Positions 59,954 through 64,000 of a DNA stretch of 64,000 bases are shown here, piece after piece. Origin of the DNA: Haberlea rhodopensis (Eukaryota > Streptophyta > Magnoliopsida > Lamiales > Gesneriaceae). Position 1 is the stretch's first letter. Every line of letters begins with the position of its first letter. Position numbers and translations under genes: made by a program. The DNA is taken from contig CAJQUN010001175.1 of the NCBI GenBank assembly GCA_907163345.1, forward strand, positions 1 to 64,000. Reading direction: 5' to 3'. The notes beneath the pieces were generated by a model, which was given only the letters and a program-made list of their open reading frames with translations, was not told the origin of the DNA and searched no databases.

Positions 59954-60363
59954 TTCATTTAGATATTTTTATTCTTTTCGATCTTAACGATTTTTGTCAC
60001 TACAGATCGATAATACAATGTTCAGAAAGACACAGACCGGTCCGAACTTTCAGACCGATCCTTGTCAGTCTGATTTTATCCTATGATCTGATTGGACAAT
60101 AATCTGTTTTTAAAATAAAACAAAACAGCCCGGACTGATTAACCTTTTAACTAGTTGTACTTTAACCGCCTTATCTTTCTTTATCCTGACCGTTCATTTT
60201 GAATAGTTTATTTCTCAGTCTTGGAGATAAAGACACGTGTCTTCTCTCTCCTATTTAGCGGGCTGCACATTTCATAACTTTTTCACTTTTTACAGTTTAC
60301 CGCTTTCTACTCTCTCACTCTCTTACTCTCTTACTCTTCGCACCTTCCTTAAACTCCTTTCAT
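59954..60363 (+). promoter_or_regulatory. Spacer before the third ORF of element D, possible internal promoter or splice acceptor
   Basis: It holds LTR-like CAGACCGGTCCGAAC and CAGACCGATCC motifs (60,035-60,062) and a palindromic G-box GACACGTGTC (60,232-60,241). CT-rich runs (ctctctcactctcttactctc) follow near 60,310-60,345. A good 3' splice-site-like stretch (TTTTTCACTTTTTACAG) is near 60,280-60,297. These fit either an internal promoter or a spliced subgenomic RNA. Confidence 0.5.
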
Positions 60364-62814
60364 ATGGCTACCATCACTCATAACTCACTCTCCGTTGAGT
60401 TTGATGATATCTACAGGGGAGAAGATGCTGCGATGGTGTCAATTTTCAGAGCCCTGGAATCCTCTGGTTTACGGAATTTTTTGGAGTGCGGATCAGTTGT
60501 TTATGAACCAGAGATCCGCGAGCTGTTCGCCAACGCCGTCTCCCGGAAGTCATCCATCTCTACCACTGTCAAGGGCAAATCTTTCGAGATCTCGCCAACA
60601 ACAATGGCTAAGACCTTTGGCCTCCCCAGTTCCGGCCTGACAGAGTTCGGACAGACTCCTCCAGCATCTCTCTTAGATCTTCAGGGGAAGATCTCTATTT
60701 CTGGCCACCGGTTGCAACCCTCATTTAAGAAGAAGGAAATGCTCTTCCATTTCCAGGTGCTGTGCGAAGTGGTCGCCAAGCCACTTTTGGGTAAAGCAGG
60801 AAGCTTTGATGCTGTAACCGCCGAGAAGTTCAGGGCCATGGCAGCTATTGTATCTGGACAGAAGATAAACTGGTCCATGATTTTGTATGGAGTACTGCTG
60901 GAAACGGTGATTGCATCCAAGCACGCCGTATGCTTTGCTGTTCCTCTCAGCAAGCTCTTGGAGTCCTTAGGCCTCGAGCTGAGCAAGCCATCTGCTCTCC
61001 GCCCCTTTAAGGTACTCAACTCCAAAGGGCTTGCACTGCTGAAGTCCAAGAGTGTTCCGCCTACTCCTACCACTCTGGTCTCAGTCAAGATTGAGAAGGA
61101 CGAGGAACCAGCTGATGTGCGCAAACCTCGGGTCAAGCGGAAGCTGACCATTCAGACTGACTCAGAAGAAACCCAGTCTGCTCACTCATCCCCAACCAAG
61201 CCACTTCCCAAAAAGCCCCGAACCCAGATTACCAAACCAACCAGACATCTACCTCCACCCATACTGCAACCCACTAAAGCAACCCCTGCACCTCAACCCC
61301 CCACTCAGCCTTCACAAGCCTCAACCCCTGCACCCAAAGTCACCCCTAGAATTCCCTCTGCCAATCTCGTAGTCAAAGGGATAGTTATCACTGAGTTGGG
61401 TGACTATACCCAATCAGGGATTAAGTCTCCTTCCTCCACCGGTAAGGGAAAAGACATTCTCACTGAACCCATCTCTTCTAAACCCAAATCTGCTGCACAG
61501 ACTGCCATCGACATCGCTATGGAGGATGTTGATGAGAAGCTAGCTGAACTCCTTGTGGTCTTTGATGAATATGTCCAGTACCGGACTGTCCACCACATTG
61601 ACATGTTCTATGGAAAGTTGCACAGACTGAAGAAGATGGAAGACGAGGTTCTGAGAGGCACTGAAACTGATGATGTTCGACTTGCGGTGCAGCGCAGAGG
61701 GCTATTTACGGCAAAACACAGATTCAGACTGGCCAATCTGCTTCTCACTGCCAAAAAGAAGAACTTCGATCCGCTTGCTCCTACTGCCAGAGATGATGGG
61801 GCTGTGATTGCTCAACTTGAGATGGACATTCATGCTCTATCCCTAGCTGTCCGCTTTCAACGACAGGTGCTAGGTATCTCCACTCCAGCCACCAGCCCGG
61901 ATCATCCTTCTGTCAGCAAGACTCTGGCAGAACCCTTTATCGAGGTTATTCCTTCTGCTGAAGCAAAACAGACAGAAGACCAACCTGCAGCACTCGTACC
62001 AGAACCTACAGCGGAGCAGCCATTGCCTAATGCTCCGTCTGCAACAGATGATGAATCAATGCATGTTCTGTTGGACTCTCCGACAACATCTATCCCATTG
62101 AAGTCATCAGCCTCCCATGCTCACAACAGTCCAGCTGAGGCATGTGCACCAACTGAAGCACCAGACCTCATCGATCCGGATTTGGTGGTATCTTCAGTGG
62201 TTGCAGCTCTCCAAGATGAGGAACCCTCCAGTCCCCACTCTCCTCCGGGATCATCAGATGAAGATTTGGCATTCATTCATAGTTTTTCTTCGGATCTGGT
62301 CGCTCTGATCCGATCCGAAAGTCATCAAGCTGCCATTTCTTCAATCGTGCCGATTGCTGAAGAAGTTGATCATGCTATGTCATCATCAGATCACTCTCCC
62401 AGCCAGCTATCTGATGCACCTCCATCCCTGGCACGGACTATCCAGCATTTTTCTGATAACTGTCTGTCATTAACTCAACGAATTCTCGAAGTTCATCAAA
62501 GTCAAAGAGTCACAACTTTGGACTTTAATTCTTTCAAAGAGAAAATGACTGCCAGTATCGGAAGCCTCCAGCGCGGCATCAACGATCTGTTTTCTCAACA
62601 AGCCTCCTACAAGAACAGTCTGAGGAAGGAGCAGGTCGAGTTAGCCACTGAAGTCAGAGCATCTGTTTCTAACTCCCTCCGCGCTCAAGACGTTCGTCTT
62701 GACGCTATCAGCGCGCAGCTAGCCCAAGTTGTTGAATTCCTTCAAGAGATTGCTGCTGACAAAAAGGGGGAAAAGAAGACAGACTTCAAGCCGCCTCCAA
62801 GCTCAAGAAGATAG
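60364..62814 (+). CDS. Third ORF of element D (816 aa, env-position protein)
   Basis: Complete ORF, ATG 60,364 to TAG. The N-terminal part of about 240 residues (KGKSFEISPTTMAKTFGLPS) resembles the same plant transposon-protein-like domain as in element C. Basic clusters (KPRVKRKL, PKKPRTQ; about residues 255-295) look like nuclear localisation signals. A Pro/Thr/Gln-rich linker follows, then a helical part (about 380-510), an acidic Ser-rich part and a C-terminal coiled coil (about 700-800) with a Lys-rich end. No signal peptide, membrane segment or furin-like site is seen. It sits where SIRE elements have an env-like gene, but an envelope role is not supported by the sequence. Confidence 0.8.
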   Translation: MATITHNSLSVEFDDIYRGEDAAMVSIFRALESSGLRNFLECGSVVYEPEIRELFANAVSRKSSISTTVKGKSFEISPTTMAKTFGLPSSGLTEFGQTPPASLLDLQGKISISGHRLQPSFKKKEMLFHFQVLCEVVAKPLLGKAGSFDAVTAEKFRAMAAIVSGQKINWSMILYGVLLETVIASKHAVCFAVPLSKLLESLGLELSKPSALRPFKVLNSKGLALLKSKSVPPTPTTLVSVKIEKDEEPADVRKPRVKRKLTIQTDSEETQSAHSSPTKPLPKKPRTQITKPTRHLPPPILQPTKATPAPQPPTQPSQASTPAPKVTPRIPSANLVVKGIVITELGDYTQSGIKSPSSTGKGKDILTEPISSKPKSAAQTAIDIAMEDVDEKLAELLVVFDEYVQYRTVHHIDMFYGKLHRLKKMEDEVLRGTETDDVRLAVQRRGLFTAKHRFRLANLLLTAKKKNFDPLAPTARDDGAVIAQLEMDIHALSLAVRFQRQVLGISTPATSPDHPSVSKTLAEPFIEVIPSAEAKQTEDQPAALVPEPTAEQPLPNAPSATDDESMHVLLDSPTTSIPLKSSASHAHNSPAEACAPTEAPDLIDPDLVVSSVVAALQDEEPSSPHSPPGSSDEDLAFIHSFSSDLVALIRSESHQAAISSIVPIAEEVDHAMSSSDHSPSQLSDAPPSLARTIQHFSDNCLSLTQRILEVHQSQRVTTLDFNSFKEKMTASIGSLQRGINDLFSQQASYKNSLRKEQVELATEVRASVSNSLRAQDVRLDAISAQLAQVVEFLQEIAADKKGEKKTDFKPPPSSRR

Positions 62815-63068
62815 CAGTCTTAGTCTTTTAACTTATCAGACTGTCTGTATTTAGGACTTCTTGATGATCTATAAAATCTTCTTTTGATTAAGTCCTTGTT
62901 CATTTATTTTGAACTTTAATAAAGGCTTAATAATAAAAGATTGAATCGATCAAACTTAATAATGTTCATTTATTTTGAACAAAGAAGTAATCGATCCGAA
63001 AAGCATTCGCTTCAGAGCTCTTATCAAGACTGGTTAAAAAGACTTAGTAGCTAGGTTTTGTCATCATC

Positions 63069-63082
63069 AAAAAGGGGGAATT
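63069..63082 (+). other. Polypurine tract of element D
   Basis: AAAAAGGGGGAATT immediately before the 3' LTR; primes plus-strand DNA synthesis. Confidence 0.92.
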
Positions 63083-64000
63083 TGTTAGTTCCGGACCTTA
63101 TCGATGAGATTTTAAAGATGACAAAACAGTTCAGACCGGATCGATAGAAATCAGGTTGACCAGATCGATCGGACTCAACAGAGCAAGATGACAAAGCATT
63201 TCAGACCGGATCGATGGAAATTAGGCATACCAGATCGATCGGACATATCAGAGCAAACTGATAAAGAATATTGCATATCAGACCGGATCGATGGATTCCA
63301 GAATGAATAGATCGATGTTTCAGATCGATCTCAACCTTTATCAGATCAGAGCAGTCTAGGATACATAAAGGATGGCTTCTCAGTCCGAATCATCAACGGA
63401 TATTTATTGTAGCATTTAATGCTGCAATTAATGCTACAAAGGACCAAAGACTGAAGATTGCCATAATAGGTAAGAAGACAAAGAAGAGCTTACCTGACAG
63501 TCGCCGAAAGCATATACCAGAACGGCAAGTGTCCTGAAGAAGAAGACTGTAGCTTTCTCAGAGTTTAAAAAGAGTCATAGCTGCACATTAAGGGAAACAA
63601 TGCCGTTGCTACCTTCAACTATAAAAGGATGCAACAAACAGATGCAAAACTCTGGACTCTATAACTCGCTGATCAATTGAAAAATATACAAGAAAGCAAA
63701 ACAGCACACGCCTACAAAGTTCAGAAGCCTTCGAGCTGAAGTTATTTATTTAAGCGCAATTACTTTGTAACATTTGATCATTGAAGGATCACTGTGCGCA
63801 TTGTGTATTGAAAAATAGAAGTAAGCAACATATCGTAACTGTCAGACAGAGTGAGTCTGAGCAGGTTGAGTGACTAGGAGTTTCAGACTGGTAGTGAGGT
63901 AAATCCAGCCTGAATCGGGTTTGTACAAAAGGATTGTATAAATCAAAGTCTTCTAGTATAAACCTTCCTTAATTGGAAGAAGGGGAGACGTAGAAGGATT
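63083..64000 (+). repeat. 3' LTR of element D, cut by the window end
   Basis: 918 of an expected 1,165 bp. It corresponds to 53,584-54,501 without a length change and, by eye, without a substitution. Confidence 0.96.

Larger units (their letters stand above)
53579..64000 (+). mobile_element. SIRE-type Copia (element D), nearly complete
   Basis: 5' LTR 53,584-54,748, primer site, gag, pol, third ORF, purine tract, then the first 918 bp of the 3' LTR to the window end. The presumed target duplication is caagg (53,579-53,583). Its right copy is outside the window. The visible LTR parts have equal length and look identical by eye, so D is a very recent insertion and the youngest layer of the nest. 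Confidence 0.95.

Noticed and set aside
60364..62814. Third ORF of D as a true envelope gene
   Set aside because: No signal peptide, membrane anchor or cleavage site visible; composition is that of a soluble coiled-coil protein.

Overview
The window is plant nuclear DNA, almost certainly from a eudicot. It is AT-rich and mostly non-coding, with intron-containing genes, a nuclear gene for a plastid chaperonin with a transit peptide, a MIR172 hairpin, SINEs, foldback elements and many Copia and Gypsy LTR retrotransposons. The species cannot be named from the sequence alone.

Layout. Bases 1-8,640 are intergenic, with SINEs, a decayed Copia LTR, a small element with terminal inverted repeats and a 1.15 kb foldback repeat. 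Bases 8,646-15,260 hold a complete but frameshifted Copia element on the minus strand (called G here), with a perfect 5-bp target duplication. A foldback MITE follows at 16.3-16.6 kb and a MIR172 precursor on the plus strand at 17,988-18,167. Bases 19.5-21.1 kb hold a broken Copia gag (F), whose LTR-like upstream part carries CGATCG palindromes. A SINE, MITEs, an Au-like SINE and a solo LTR with TSD tcttt run to 25.3 kb. An unrecognised spliced gene lies on the minus strand at 26.5-28.1 kb, and decayed Gypsy pol pieces at 28.2-29.2 kb. The best-defined gene is the plastid chaperonin-60 beta subunit gene on the minus strand: 8 coding exons, 595 codons, 30,769-34,458, with a perfect heat-shock element 5' of it.

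From about 35.6 kb to the window end there is one nest of retrotransposons, each inserted in the previous one. E (Gypsy, Tat/Athila-type primer site) is cut by A (Tekay-type chromovirus Gypsy). A is cut in its 3' LTR by B (same family as A). B is cut in its leader by C (SIRE-type Copia, minus strand). C is cut in pol by D (SIRE-type Copia, plus strand). The parts of D's two LTRs that can be seen (918 bp) look identical, so D is the youngest. The right halves of A, B, C and E must lie beyond base 64,000, unless they were lost.

Two things stand out. First, several unrelated LTR families here carry arrays of short CpG-rich motifs, many of them palindromic, usually just upstream of a TATA box in U3. 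Each family has its own motif. In C the same motif recurs inside the element, ahead of its third ORF. Second, both SIRE-type Copias carry a third ORF in the place usually called env-like, but the proteins show no signal peptide or membrane segment. Instead they have basic, NLS-like stretches and long coiled coils.
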